Shown here piece by piece: positions 19,828-29,375 of a DNA stretch of 64,000 bases. This DNA comes from Palsa-504 sp963742795 (GTDB taxonomy: Bacteria; Actinomycetota; Actinomycetes; Streptosporangiales; Streptosporangiaceae). Each line of letters begins with the position of its first letter. Position 1 is the stretch's first letter. Made by a program: the position numbers and the translations under genes. A model generated the notes under the pieces. It searched no databases, was not told where the DNA came from, and saw nothing but the letters and a program-made list of their open reading frames with translations. The stretch lies in contig CAVUNL010000026.1 of assembly GCA_963742795.1 (NCBI GenBank), forward strand, positions 124,001-188,000. The letters run 5' to 3'.

Positions 19828-20017
19828 GGCACGACCGTGCTCACGCCTCGCCTTCTGCGGCACGTACCGCGCTGGACTCGTGGGTGCAGTGTTATCCACA
19901 TCCAAGCCCGAGGCAACACGGTTGGCCGCAGGCACGGCTGCTTTTAGCGTTCAGGTAGCGGACGCCGCCACCGTCGGACGTCCCAGACGATAGGGGAGGA
20001 TTGGATGAACCCATCTC
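19828..20017 (-). repeat. Imperfect inverted repeat, copy B; kinase upstream region
   Basis: Reverse complement of this segment matches copy A (16843-17030). It lies directly upstream of the kinase start at 19811 and so should hold that operon's promoter. The match ends about 17 nt before the kinase ATG. Confidence 0.75.
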
Positions 20018-20150
20018 GTGCCGATAGTGCACCGCTCGGCGATCGGACTGGTCTGCCGCTCGATAAAATGGCCGCGGGCGCGGCCGCTTCTAGGTCCAGG
20101 CCAGTGGGACGTCGTCGGCGTCGCACGTCCCGGGCGCCGGGGAGGCTCCG

Positions 20151-21722
20151 ATGAACGCAGCGCGCAGGCGCGCCGGCATCTGCGTGGTGATCGCCATCGC
20201 GATCATGACGCTGGCCGCCGCATGCCAGGGCACCCGCGATGTGGATAAGACTGGTGGCGACACGACTGTCCTGAGGCTGGCGACCTTCGAGGGGCAAGTC
20301 AACGACAACGGCCAGAACTACGGACCGCAGGCATTCGTCGACAACCTCCGCAAACTGTCCGGGGGCCACCTGAAGGTCGAACTCGCAACTGACTACGGCG
20401 GCGGCGTAGCGCACCGGACGCCGAATCGCGCGTTGTGCGCGCCATCGCCTCCGGTGAGGTGGACGGCGGGTGGCCATCGACGCGTGCTTTCGCCAATGCG
20501 GGGATCCCCGGGCTCGGTGTCGTCGAGGCACCCATGACGATCACCAGCTACGCGGCGGAGAAGGCCCTGGTCTCCGGGCCCGTGGCGGGCAAGCTACTCG
20601 GCCGGCTCGACGGCACGGGCGTGGTCGGGCTCGGGCTCACCGTCGGGCCGCTGCGCCTCCCGTTCGCCGCCAAGGCGCCGTTGCTCGGGCCTGGCGACTG
20701 GAAGGGCGTCAGGTTCCGTGTCTTCAATTCGCCCGTGCAGGCCGACGCCGTGCGTGCGCTCGGCGCCACCCCGGTCAACCTGGGTTTCTCGTTCATCGAT
20801 GAGATCAAGCGCCGGAACCCTGCGGGGCGCGGAGTTCGAAATCGCCGGCAATACGAGCGCAATGGCTTCGCCACGGAAGCCGGGCACGTCACCGCCAACG
20901 TCGTGCTGTGGCCCAAGGTGTACGTGCTGGCCCTGAGCAAGAAGCGGTTCGACGCGCTCACCACCCAGCAACAGGCATGGGTGCGCGGAGCGGCCAGGCA
21001 GGCCGTCACGGCGTCGGTCGATGCCACCTACGGCCAGGATTCGGACGTGCGGAAGCTCTGCGACAGGGGCGTCCGGTTCGCGGACGCGACGCCTGGCCAG
21101 ATCCAGGGTTTGCGCGCCAAGCTACGCCCCGTGCTCGAGGGGCTCGCCGCGAAGCCCGCCGACGCGCAGCTGCTGCGTGACATCCAGACGATCGCCAGCC
21201 AGCATCCAGGCCCGGAAAAGCTCGACGTGCCGGCCAGCTGCCAGCATGCCGCCGCCGCGGGCGGGTCGCTAAGCTCGATTCCGAAGACGGTCTCGGCCCT
21301 CCCCGACGGTGTGTACCGCAGGGAGCTCACCCAGCAAGACATCGCCGCGGCGGGAGGAGACCCCGGCGATCACCCGGCGGGCATCTGGACGATCACGGTG
21401 CGGCGAGGAACCTACGAGGTGCACTGCCGCCCTGTCCCGGGTCCGGGTGAAGTCTGCGGCGGAAGCGTCACGGACCAGCCGCTCGAGGTCGGGGATCTGC
21501 GGGGAACAGGCACGATCGTCTATTTCGTGCCGGATGCCAAGAGACTGTCAGCGTCTAACCGGCTGCACATTGCCGGTGGGCCTCGAAAACCCGGCTTGCG
21601 CACCGGACGATCCGTACCGGCTCGGCTGGGCTTTGTCGGGCGACACGCTGGTCTTCAGTAACACTCCGGGGCAACTTCAGCGCCGCGAAGACCTGATCGG
21701 ACCCTGGCGCAAGATCGCTTAG
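20151..21722 (+). pseudogene. TRAP (DctP)-type solute-binding lipoprotein, frameshifted
   Basis: ATG with GGGGAGG upstream. The signal 'VIAIAIMTLAAAC' ends in a lipobox Cys. The DctP-like body is 'TTVLRLATFEGQVNDNGQNYGPQAFVDNLRKLSGGHLKVELATDYGG', then after an extra C near 20412 'PDAESRVVRAIASGEVDGGWPSTRAFANAGI', 'KGVRFRVFNSPVQADAVRALGATPVNLGF' and 'GHVTANVVLWPKVYVLALSKKRFDAL'. A C-terminal extension of about 120 residues follows. A compensating pair of indels sits near 20825-20870 and a fourth near 21575-21600. No TRAP membrane subunits (DctQ/DctM) are nearby; the gene sits between two kinase genes, so a sensory role is more likely than transport. Confidence 0.8.
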
Positions 21723-23299
21723 CCGGGAATCATCGCGGTCACCGTCGTGCCGGCTCCGGGCGGGCTGTCCACCCGGAGCCGGCCGTTGCGCGCCGCCAGC
21801 CGGTCCGCAAGCCCCTGCAGGCCCGAACCCGACCGGTCCGCCCCGCCGCACCCGTCGTCGGAGACGGCCGCCACGATACCGCCGTCCAGGCGCTCCACCG
21901 TGATGGCGACCCGCGTGGCATTCGCGTGCTTGACCGCGTTGGCCAGCGCCTCACAGCAGACGTAGAACAGCGCGGTCTCCATCCCCTGGTCCCCGGCCGC
22001 GTCATCGGCGACGGCCACGACGACGGGGACGGGACTCGCCGTGACCAGCGCATCGAGGGCCTGCCGCAGGCGACCGTCCCCAAGATCCGCCGGCGGGGTT
22101 CCCGCGACCAGATCGGCGATCTCCCTGCTCGCCGCCTCCAGTTCCCCGATGACGACCTCGAAGGCTGCGGACGCCCCGGGCTCGCGGACCGCCGACCGCA
22201 CCGCAAGCAGCTCCGAATGCGCGGTCCGCAGCGGCACGTCGACGTCGTCACGCAATGCCGCCGCGGCCCGCTCCCGCTGCCGGTCGGCGGCGGCTACGAT
22301 CCGCGCCCGCGCCGCCTCCAGCTCCCGCAGCCGGGTCCGCTGCTCCTCCAGCAAACGCAGATGGGTCACCGCCAGCCGCACGGCCGACGAGACCGCCGCG
22401 GCCGTGGGCGGGTCATCCAGCGCGGACGCCCGGTGCGCCACGGCGGCGACCGGCCTGCCCAGATCGCCGATGGCGAGCCACCGCCGGTCCCCGCTGGGTA
22501 CCACCCGCTGGCCGCGTGCGTCCACGTAGGCGCCGTCCCCCTCGTGCCACCTGTAGACCCGCAGGTCCCGGTCACCCAGCGCATCGCCCAGCACCACGGC
22601 GAGCCCATCCAGACCGGCGAATCGCTGGTCGGAGAGCAGCCGGTCGGCCAGCCTCGCCCGGGCGCGCATCACGGCTCGCACGGCCAGCGGGAAGGCCACC
22701 GCGACCAGCAACAGCACAAGCTCGTAGCCGAGCAGGGCCAAGGTCGGGTCGAACGTGCCGTTCGTCAGATGCGTGACCGCCCATGAGGCGGCGAGCACCG
22801 CGGCGACCCCGGCCGCGGCGGCAACCGGATACCAGGCGGCCACCAGATCCCTGCGGAACCTCACCAGCGCCACCGCGGCGACCGCGGCAAACAGCGCAGC
22901 CACACCAAGCTCCGGCAGCAACTGGAGCCCAGCCAGGCCGGCGAGGCCCACGAGCAGCCAGGACGCCAAACCCCGGACCCGTCCGGACGGGAACACGACC
23001 AGCGCGACCGCCAGCACCAGCTGATGCAGCGAGCGAGCGGCCGGGAGGAACGACCCGGCCAGCCACGCAGGACCGGCCGCGGCGACAAGGACACGCTCGG
23101 GCAGCGGCCCGCCGGCTGCCGCGCCCGCAGCGACGAACGCAAGCCCAACCGCGACGTCCATGGCGGTCAGCCACGGGCTCGCCTGCGGTGCCTCACTGTC
23201 GGCACGCACGGCCAGCGCGGCGAGTATCCCCATGGCGGCAACACCGCTCGCGATGATCGCCACAGCGCGCGGAGACCTGCTCAGACCTGCGGCGCTCAC
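21719..23299 (-). CDS. Membrane histidine kinase-like protein lacking the phospho-acceptor His
   Basis: 526 residues, intact. Six to eight hydrophobic segments lie in residues 12-215, followed by a GAF-like or linker region and a coiled coil (310-345). At the H-box position the motif L-H-D-G reads L349-R350-D351-D352, so the His is Arg; the only nearby His is His361. The ATP-binding domain is well kept: N-box 'CCEALANAVKHA' (449-459), 'VSDDGCGGA' (479-487), 'GSGLQGLADR' (491-500) and 'SPPGAGTTV' (512-520). It converges on the binding lipoprotein gene with a 4-nt overlap of ends. It probably acts as an ATPase partner or as a pseudo-kinase. Confidence 0.88.
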   Translation of the reverse strand: MSAAGLSRSPRAVAIIASGVAAMGILAALAVRADSEAPQASPWLTAMDVAVGLAFVAAGAAAGGPLPERVLVAAAGPAWLAGSFLPAARSLHQLVLAVALVVFPSGRVRGLASWLLVGLAGLAGLQLLPELGVAALFAAVAAVALVRFRRDLVAAWYPVAAAAGVAAVLAASWAVTHLTNGTFDPTLALLGYELVLLLVAVAFPLAVRAVMRARARLADRLLSDQRFAGLDGLAVVLGDALGDRDLRVYRWHEGDGAYVDARGQRVVPSGDRRWLAIGDLGRPVAAVAHRASALDDPPTAAAVSSAVRLAVTHLRLLEEQRTRLRELEAARARIVAAADRQRERAAAALRDDVDVPLRTAHSELLAVRSAVREPGASAAFEVVIGELEAASREIADLVAGTPPADLGDGRLRQALDALVTASPVPVVVAVADDAAGDQGMETALFYVCCEALANAVKHANATRVAITVERLDGGIVAAVSDDGCGGADRSGSGLQGLADRLAARNGRLRVDSPPGAGTTVTAMIPG

Positions 23300-23401
23300 A
23301 ACCAGATCGTCGCAGCGGAAACTCCCCGGCGCCAGTGCGCAGGTGACCGGGCAGGCGGCGGCGGGGAAGATGCGCCGCGGCTCTACCTCATCGAGTGAGC
23401 G

Positions 23402-24167
23402 TCAACGGCGCGCGGCGGCGGTGACGATGACCCGGCGTGTCAGGTCGAGGATTTCGAGGGAGCGCATGCCTTCCGTCGTGGAATGACTCCAGCGCAGGGT
23501 CGTCGCCGGGGTCGAGCGCTGCGGGCTCCTGCCACATGGCCCGCTCACAGGCCCGCCAGCCGAGGCGGTCTCGCACTTCCATGCTGGTGAAGCCGACGGC
23601 CGTCAGTCGTGCAGCGAGGTCGACCCGCCGCAGGCGGCCGGGCAGCCGTTCGTCGCCCCGGCCGAGGGGCTCCCAGCAGGTCAGCACCGCACGTCCGCCG
23701 GGCCCAAGGACCCGCGGCAGCTCGCAGCAGGCGGCGTCTGGCGGCTGGGAGAACTGGATCGCGTCCACGCATAGCACGGCATCGACCGAGCCGTCACCCA
23801 GGCCGGTCGCGGCGAGATTCCCGAGGCGGAAGCCCCGCCGTGCGGCCCAGCCGCCATGCGTGCTCGCAGGCCTGCCGCACCGCCTCGGCCGAGAAGCCCA
23901 CCCGCACCAGCCGGGCCCCGGTGCGGGCGGCGATCTCCAGGCCGCAGCCCCGCGGCCGCAGGCCACGTCTAGCATGGTGTCGCCGGGAGACAGGCGCAGC
24001 GCTTCGGCGACCTCGGCGATCGCCGCCCAGCCGAGCAGGCTGGTGGACAGCAGGCGCGGCGGCAGGCCCAGATGGCGCCGCTGGATCTCGTCCTTGACCG
24101 GCGACCCGCTCATGGCGGCGCACCAGCCGTCGAAACCCTCCGCCGAGGGCCACGGTTGAGCCTCCAT
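23402..24167 (-). pseudogene. Class I SAM-dependent methyltransferase, three frame breaks
   Basis: 'LSPGDTMLDVACGRG' is the SAM-binding motif I. The next 45 residues continue in another frame ('GLEIAARTGARLVRVGFSAEAVRQACEHAWRLG'), and the first frame resumes with 'GFRLGNLAATGLGDGSVDAVLCVDAIQFSQPP', 'VLGPGGRAVLTCWEP' and 'ERAMWQEP'. A third shift restores the end 'MRSLEILDLTRRVIVTAAARR'. All breaks are single-nucleotide. The type is a small-molecule methyltransferase (UbiE-like) with unknown substrate. Confidence 0.8.
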
Positions 24168-24390
24168 TGGCTCAGTACGGCGGCGGGTCACCGCGGCCTG
24201 GCCGGACCGGTCGCAGAGTGGTCCTCCTATCGGTCATGCGCGCAGAATTACCAGATCGGCGCTGTCCTCGTCTTGATCGCCATCGGGCCCGCGCCTGTGC
24301 AGAACGGCGGCTATCGCGCTCAATCGTCGTGAGGCGTGGCCACGGTCCGTGACAGACCCCGGTACCCCGTACGGGGAGCGCACGGTTGGG

Positions 24391-24699
24391 TCATTGGTGT
24401 GGTCGCGGTGCGGCGCGTTTCCACCAGTCGATGGTTTCTGCGCCGGCGGTCATGCGGTCGAGGAGGCCGGCGATGAACTCGGCGTGAGCGCCGCTGCCTC
24501 GGGCGAAGCAGAACTTCCAGAGTTCTGCGGCGGCACGGTGGTAGTGGTGGATCGTCTCATCCGCGCTATAGGCGCCGATCTCGCCGGCGCGGTAGCGGTC
24601 GATCGCCGCGGCGACGTGGCCGACAAGTCCGGCCAGCTGCGATTGGTGGTAGGCGCCCACACGTTCGCGCGCGGCGCGCCGCTCGGCTTTGGTGGCCAT
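24391..24699 (-). CDS. Hypothetical protein, 102 aa
   Basis: Start at ATG 24699 ('MATKAERRAARERV'). All-helical prediction with 'YHQSQLAGLVGHVAAAIDRYRAGEIGAYSADETIHHYHRAAAELWKFC', a pattern I know from small conserved actinomycete proteins of unknown role. No membrane or signal segment. It stands alone. Confidence 0.65.
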   Translation of the reverse strand: MATKAERRAARERVGAYHQSQLAGLVGHVAAAIDRYRAGEIGAYSADETIHHYHRAAAELWKFCFARGSGAHAEFIAGLLDRMTAGAETIDWWKRAAPRPHQ

Positions 24700-24964
24700 G
24701 ACCGGGACGGTACCCGTGTTTAACTGGGCTGGCCCTCGGCCGGGGCTCGCCTGCTGACACCAAGGCAGCGCGCAGATCAACTTGTTGTTCTGTACCGGCG
24801 GCGATGCGCGCCTACTCCCGTCGAGGTCCGGTCACGCACCGTGAGCCGAAGCGGCCGGCCTCCGCTGATCGCGATCGCCGATTCTGCGCTGCCTGCAGTC
24901 ACGCCGGACTGGCCGTCCACCGCGCGCAGACCGTCCAGTTCTTTCTCAATACGCCAGCTGTGGG

Positions 24965-25382
24965 GGTACCTCATCGCGGCATTTGCGGCAGCGGGAGATC
25001 ACCGTGCGGGCAAAGCCGGCAATGGCCCGTATCGTCCGGTTCGGCTACCAGGCCGCCCAGACGCTGGACCGCTACCTCCGGGTCCGGGCGCGGCACGCGC
25101 AGGCGTGGCGGCCGCAGCTGTGCCTGGCGACCAACAACCGCGGCCCGCTGACGCCCAGCGGCATCTACCTTCACCCGCCGCGGCTGCCAGGCCGCGTGGT
25201 GGTCTACCCGCACCGGTTCCGGCATCATTTCAGCCACACCTGGCTGGGCCGGGGCGGCCCGGAGGGCGACCTGATGGAGCTGAACGGCTGGGCCTCGCGC
25301 AGATGCTGCGCCGGTCGGAGCCAGCGCCCGCAGGGCCTTGGCCCGCCGCACCTACGACCGCATCATGGCCGACCAGCCCTGA
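24965..25382 (+). pseudogene. Tyrosine recombinase (integrase) remnant 1
   Basis: C-terminal catalytic region only: 'KPAMARIVRFGYQAAQTLDRYLRVRARHAQAWRPQL', 'GPLTPSGIY' and the box-II motif 'PHRFRHHFSHTW' (H-x-x-R). After a frameshift near 25290 comes the tail around 'QMLRR', where the nucleophile Tyr region is altered. The tail closely resembles remnant 2 at 30941-31050. The N-terminal arm-binding domain and first catalytic Arg are missing, so it is inactive. Confidence 0.8.
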
Positions 25383-25784
25383 CCACACCTCACGTTGGTG
25401 TTTGCTGCGTGACCTGCGGACGCTCATGGGCTCGATCGGCGGCTGCGCTGCATCTCACGAATGTCCCACGCAGTGAGGAGGATCAGGCTCCGACATGCCC
25501 GGCCGCTGATGCCGGGCTGTGTCAGGACGCGGAGCGCAATGATCTTCATGGGATCCCCTCGGCATCTCCATATCGTCTCCACGCCATCGTCTTCGTCTCG
25601 GGGTGTGACGGCTTATCGGGCCGTACTTGAAGGCGTGACGTGCGTCGACGCTGCAGGTCATGTCGCCCGCTGGAGCGGTGGTCCGGCAGCGGTGGTCTGT
25701 GCTGAATGCCCTCAGCGGCGCTGCGTGTGAGCCCGCACCGATGATCGCCGCAGACTAGGCGGCGGACGACCAGGGGAGGGATTC
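25383..25784. other. No supported gene
   Basis: 402 bp with chance frames only. A GGGGAGGG ribosome binding site for the next gene lies at its right end. Confidence 0.35.
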
Positions 25785-26963
25785 ATGAAGCGACAGATGT
25801 CATGGGTGCTGCTGGCGGGAGGGACCGCGTTGGCAGCCTCGATTGCCTCGGCCATGCCTGCGGCTGCGGCGACCAGCGGGAGCGAGACGTTCAGCGGCAC
25901 CGTCGCGGCCGGCATGCCTGTCGCTGCCAGCGCGGGCAGCGGGCAGCATGCCGCGATAACCATCACCGCGAATTCGGATTTCACCGCGCCTGGTGCGGTG
26001 GCCGGGTGTGCCTGTGTCACGGCAGGAAATGGGACACCTGGCAGTCCGTATGTGATCGGCCCCTGGGCTATCACCGCTCCCAGCGGGGGCTCGAGCTGAT
26101 GGGCGATCAAGATCGACGACACCACCGGCGCGGTCACCAGCTCGTTCACTATCAGCGGGATATCCGCCAACTACTCGGGCGTCCCGTTCACCGACCCGGT
26201 GATCGTGCTGGTCGATGTGAACAATCCCTCCGGGACAACGATCTCCAATATCTCCAGCAACGGGAACGGCCGCGGCGTCGAGCTCGATTCTTCGTCGTAT
26301 GTCAGTCTTGACCAGCTGAGCCTCAACAAGATGACCGGGAACGCGCTGTTCATCAACGGGTCCTCGCACATCACGCTGTCGAACAGCAAGCTGAAGGCGA
26401 CCGCCGACGGGCAGGTCCCGCACAACGCCGACGGCCTGTACGCGCTGAACTCCGCTTACCTGAGCATCGGCGGCGTCGCGGCCTGCCCCAAGAGCCAGGT
26501 CTGCAACACCTTCGACTACGACACCGGCTGGGGGGTGTACCTGCAGAACACCCACGACGTCACCATCGACCGCGCATCGGCGAACGCCGACGATACCGGC
26601 GGGTACGTGCTCGACCATGCCTGGAACGTGAACCTCGGCAACAGCACCGCCGAGGCGGGCGGCCCGATCTGCATCACGCTGAACGGGCAGAAGACCTTCA
26701 CCGGGTACCACACCGACCTGCAGGGCGGCCTCCTGCTCATCAACGGCTCACACGACAACACGATCCACGGCGTCCAGTTCGCGGGCGGCGGCGGCATCGG
26801 CATCGGCAGCGGAGGAAACGGGGTCTTCGGCAACCCGTGCACCAACTCCTACGAGCCGTTCAGCCCGGTCGAGGCCCCGATGGGCGGCGGCAACACGTTC
26901 ACCAGTGTCTGCTACCAGTCAACCGACATCGCGAGCCTGGAGCCCCCCCAGAAATGTAAGTAG
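25785..26963 (+). pseudogene. Secreted parallel beta-helix protein with an in-frame TGA
   Basis: Signal peptide (residues 1-29, ending A-A-A-A), then 'SGSETFSGTVAAGMPVAASAG...'. The frame is interrupted only by TGA at 26097-26099 ('SGGSS', stop, 'WAIKIDDTTGAVTSSF') and continues in the same frame to 26961. The second part has repeated strand ladders with NG/NS turns ('ISLDQLSLNKMTGNALFINGSSHITLSNSKLKA', 'HDVTIDRASANADDTGGYVL'), typical of right-handed parallel beta-helix proteins (pectate-lyase-like fold). About 392 residues if read through. No catalytic site is recognised. A single base change explains the stop. Confidence 0.8.
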
Positions 26964-27309
26964 CCGCGGGCAGCCCCCGTGATCACCGCGGCAACGAGCA
27001 CGCCCTCGCCTGCGCCGGACACGACAACCTGGCCGCCGCGCCGAACAACCGGTTTGGCACCCATGAGAACCGGCCCTGCCCGGTGTGCAGCGGCCGCCCA
27101 TAGGGCGGTTCGCGAATGTCCTTTGGGTCGCGTCCGGTGATGACGGCCAGGCCGGGGGGGTGGACATCTGTCTCGCCGGTCGGGGGCCAGGCTGGTGCAG
27201 GTCGCGGTGAGAGTTAGCGGGCGGCACGGTTGTGATGACCAGACTTGGCCATCGGCACGCGCCTGACGCCAGGCTGCGCTCAGGCAGGCACGCCGGCACG
27301 GACCGCGGC
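26964..27309. other. No intact gene; short Cys-rich relic
   Basis: Around 27050-27104 one plus frame ends with 'HENRPCPVCSGRP', a zinc-ribbon-like tail without the rest of a gene. Confidence 0.35.
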
Positions 27310-27687
27310 TTATGTCCGGTCGTCGAAGCCGCGGATGTCGGTGATGCGGTCGCCGCTTACGGTAAGGACCTGCCAGCGCTGGGACGTTCCGCCTGCCTCG
27401 CGAGCGGCCGACGTGCCAGTGACGTCCAGCCCCACCAGAATTGTCCCAGGGCCGGCGGTCACCTCAGTGACTACCGCTTGTGCACCGGCGGCTCGCGCGC
27501 TGGCCCACCAGGCGATGACCTGGTCGCGGTTGCGACAGTTGGCGTCGCCGGGACCCTGCGGCGCGCCCCAGCGGGCACCAGGGTCGAGCAGATCCCTGAT
27601 GGCATCAAGATCGCCGGACTCCAGGGCGGACCTGACTTGTCCGGCGAGCGCGACCGGCTCTTCCGCGGCGCTGGCATCGTCTGGCAT
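27310..27687 (-). CDS. SnoaL/NTF2-like protein, 125 aa
   Basis: ATG at 27687 with AAGGGAG upstream. The pattern is typical of nuclear-transport-factor-2-like folds: N-terminal helices ('LAGQVRSALESGDLDAIRDLLDPGARWGAPQ'), then 'NRDQVIAWWASARAAGAQAVVTEVTAGPGTILVGLDV' and the final sheet 'RWQVLTVSGDRITDIRGFDD'. Some members are cyclases or isomerases, but many are of unknown role and no catalytic pair is evident here. Confidence 0.82.
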   Translation of the reverse strand: MPDDASAAEEPVALAGQVRSALESGDLDAIRDLLDPGARWGAPQGPGDANCRNRDQVIAWWASARAAGAQAVVTEVTAGPGTILVGLDVTGTSAAREAGGTSQRWQVLTVSGDRITDIRGFDDRT

Positions 27688-27980
27688 GGATGATCTCCCT
27701 TGTCGTGCGCAACTGGCCGCTCCAGCGTAGACGCGCCTGACACCGGAGCGGGGCAGCCACCGCGCAAGCCGGATGCCGCTCGCGCGCCGACCTGCGACCA
27801 GCGATCGTAACGCAACGTGTAAACCACTCCGGATCTTGAGCTACGTGATCGCCGATTCGGGACGGTTGATTTCCGTGTCTTTCCTGTGCAATTCCGCGCT
27901 CAGATCGATCAGTTATGTACGGTGCTCGCCGACGAGTCCAAAGGTTAACAGTCACTACAGATCGAATGCGGTTACACGTG

Positions 27981-28017
27981 CGAGAGCCCCGGTCGACTGA
28001 GTCGAGCGGGGCTCTCG
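27981..28017 (-). terminator. Hairpin terminator of the secreted-repeat protein gene
   Basis: Perfect 11-bp stem: CGAGAGCCCCG (27981-27991) and CGGGGCTCTCG (28007-28017), loop of 15 nt. It lies 21 nt past the stop of the minus-strand gene ending at 28039. There is no T-run, as is common in high-GC actinomycetes. Confidence 0.75.
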
Positions 28018-28038
28018 GTGCCTCAGAACGCCGAGGTT

Positions 28039-29064
28039 CTAGGGCAACGGCGGGATCGTGTTGAACACGCCCCACGGGGTGTGCGCACCCGCTCCGTTGA
28101 TGCTGGCCATCCCGCCGTTGTACGGCAAGCCGGGGATATACGCGTCGTTGTAGAACAGGTACAGCGGCCGGCCTTTGTAGGTCACCTGGTGGGTGCCGTC
28201 GGGCCTGACGATGATCCCCAGGGCGTGCTGATCGACGCCGGGCCCGGCTAGAGGTCGCTTCGAGGTGAGGACCGGCGGCCAGTACACGGCCGCGCACACT
28301 CCCTGGCAGGCGCTCTTGTGATGGTCCGGGCTCAAGGTGTAGACGGGGAACCTCGCCTGGGGGAAGCCGCTGAAGTCAGGGTTCATCGTCGCGGCCAGCA
28401 CAGTCTGGTCGGGCCCGGTGCCCTTGACTGGCGCCGTCTCGAGCTGCAGCTGCGCTTGACCGGGTGCGGGGCGGCCGCGGCTCGGCTGGACCAGGTACCA
28501 GATGCCCGTGGGACTGGTCACCGGGTCGAACAGATTCGCCCCTTCCGTCTCCCCGGGCGTCTCGTCTTGGAAGAACCGGTACAACGGCAGCCCGGCATAG
28601 GTCATCTGCTGTACCGGCCCCAGACCGGGCAGGTCGGTTCGGGTCACCGTCCCGAGAAGGGCGGGGTTCACCCCCCGCCCTGCGATCGGGGCACCCTTGG
28701 TGAGGAGCGCCGGCCACAGGACGGTGTCGCAAGGCGAGCCAGTCGCGTTCGTGTTGTCGCTGCACGCGAACGGCGCGCCGGTCAGCGCGTGGAGCTGGTC
28801 CGAGGTGAGCAGGTACAGCGAGCACCCGGCGTAGCCGCCCGAACCAACGACCAGCACGTTGCCATAGGGCGTCAACGCCGCCGACACGGTCGCAGGACCC
28901 GTCGGGGCGCTGGTCACCGGGTCGGCACAAGAAGGACCACTCTGGGCGTTCGCGGGTGAGCTGAACTGAGGAGCCACCGCAACAAGGCCCGCAGTGAGCA
29001 TGACGGTCAGGGCAGAACCTGCCAAGAGGCTCCGCCGGCGGCGAAAGAGCGTCTTCATAAGCAT
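28039..29064 (-). CDS. Secreted protein with COG4315-type repeats (341 aa)
   Basis: ATG at 29064 follows GAGGTGG. A signal peptide spans residues 1-40 with a basic RRRR stretch before the hydrophobic core. Two or three copies of the 'secreted repeat of unknown function' (PF03640-like) are visible: '...GVNPALLGTVTRTDLPGLGPVQQMTYAGLPLYRFFQDETPGE' and '...GVDQHALGIIVRPDGTHQVTYKGRPLYLFYNDA'. Each is preceded by a segment with paired Cys and 'WP' ('CDTVLWPALLTKG', 'CQGVCAAVYWPPVLTSK'). It is exported; the family's function is unknown. Its own terminator follows. Confidence 0.88.
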   Translation of the reverse strand: MLMKTLFRRRRSLLAGSALTVMLTAGLVAVAPQFSSPANAQSGPSCADPVTSAPTGPATVSAALTPYGNVLVVGSGGYAGCSLYLLTSDQLHALTGAPFACSDNTNATGSPCDTVLWPALLTKGAPIAGRGVNPALLGTVTRTDLPGLGPVQQMTYAGLPLYRFFQDETPGETEGANLFDPVTSPTGIWYLVQPSRGRPAPGQAQLQLETAPVKGTGPDQTVLAATMNPDFSGFPQARFPVYTLSPDHHKSACQGVCAAVYWPPVLTSKRPLAGPGVDQHALGIIVRPDGTHQVTYKGRPLYLFYNDAYIPGLPYNGGMASINGAGAHTPWGVFNTIPPLP

Positions 29065-29375
29065 TACACCACCTCACGTGTGGAGAAGTAGGGGGTCCAA
29101 GTACGCGGACCTAGATTGCCGAATGCGGCGCTGATGATCGCCAGCGTGATGATGCCGGGGACGTAGTAGAGCGAGGTGTCGATCGACCCGCCCGCGACCT
29201 TGGTGGTGCCGGTGAACACCGAGGCGAAGATGACCAGGAACAGCACCGGCAGGGCCAGCGTGAAGAACCGGGCCCGCCGGTTACGGAAGGGACCGCGGCG
29301 AGCCGGCGCAGTCGCGCCGGCCTGTCGCGCTGCTGCCCGCCGGTAAGGTCCCCGGCGGGGAATGCGTGCGGACAT
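29064..29375 (-). pseudogene. N-terminal fragment of an ABC-2 permease
   Basis: 'FRNRRARFFTLALPVLFLVIFASVFTGTTKVAGGSIDTSLYYVPGIITLAIISAAFGNL' matches the first two membrane segments and the loop of ABC-2 type permeases. The remaining four segments are absent and the frame ends in unrelated sequence. The Arg-rich first 28 residues are not typical. No ATPase gene is adjacent. Confidence 0.7.

Noticed and set aside
16960..20250. DnaA-box-like TGTGGATAA sites as a replication origin
   Set aside because: Only isolated matches (two in the inverted repeat and one in the DctP gene); no cluster, no dnaA/dnaN genes and no AT-rich unwinding region.
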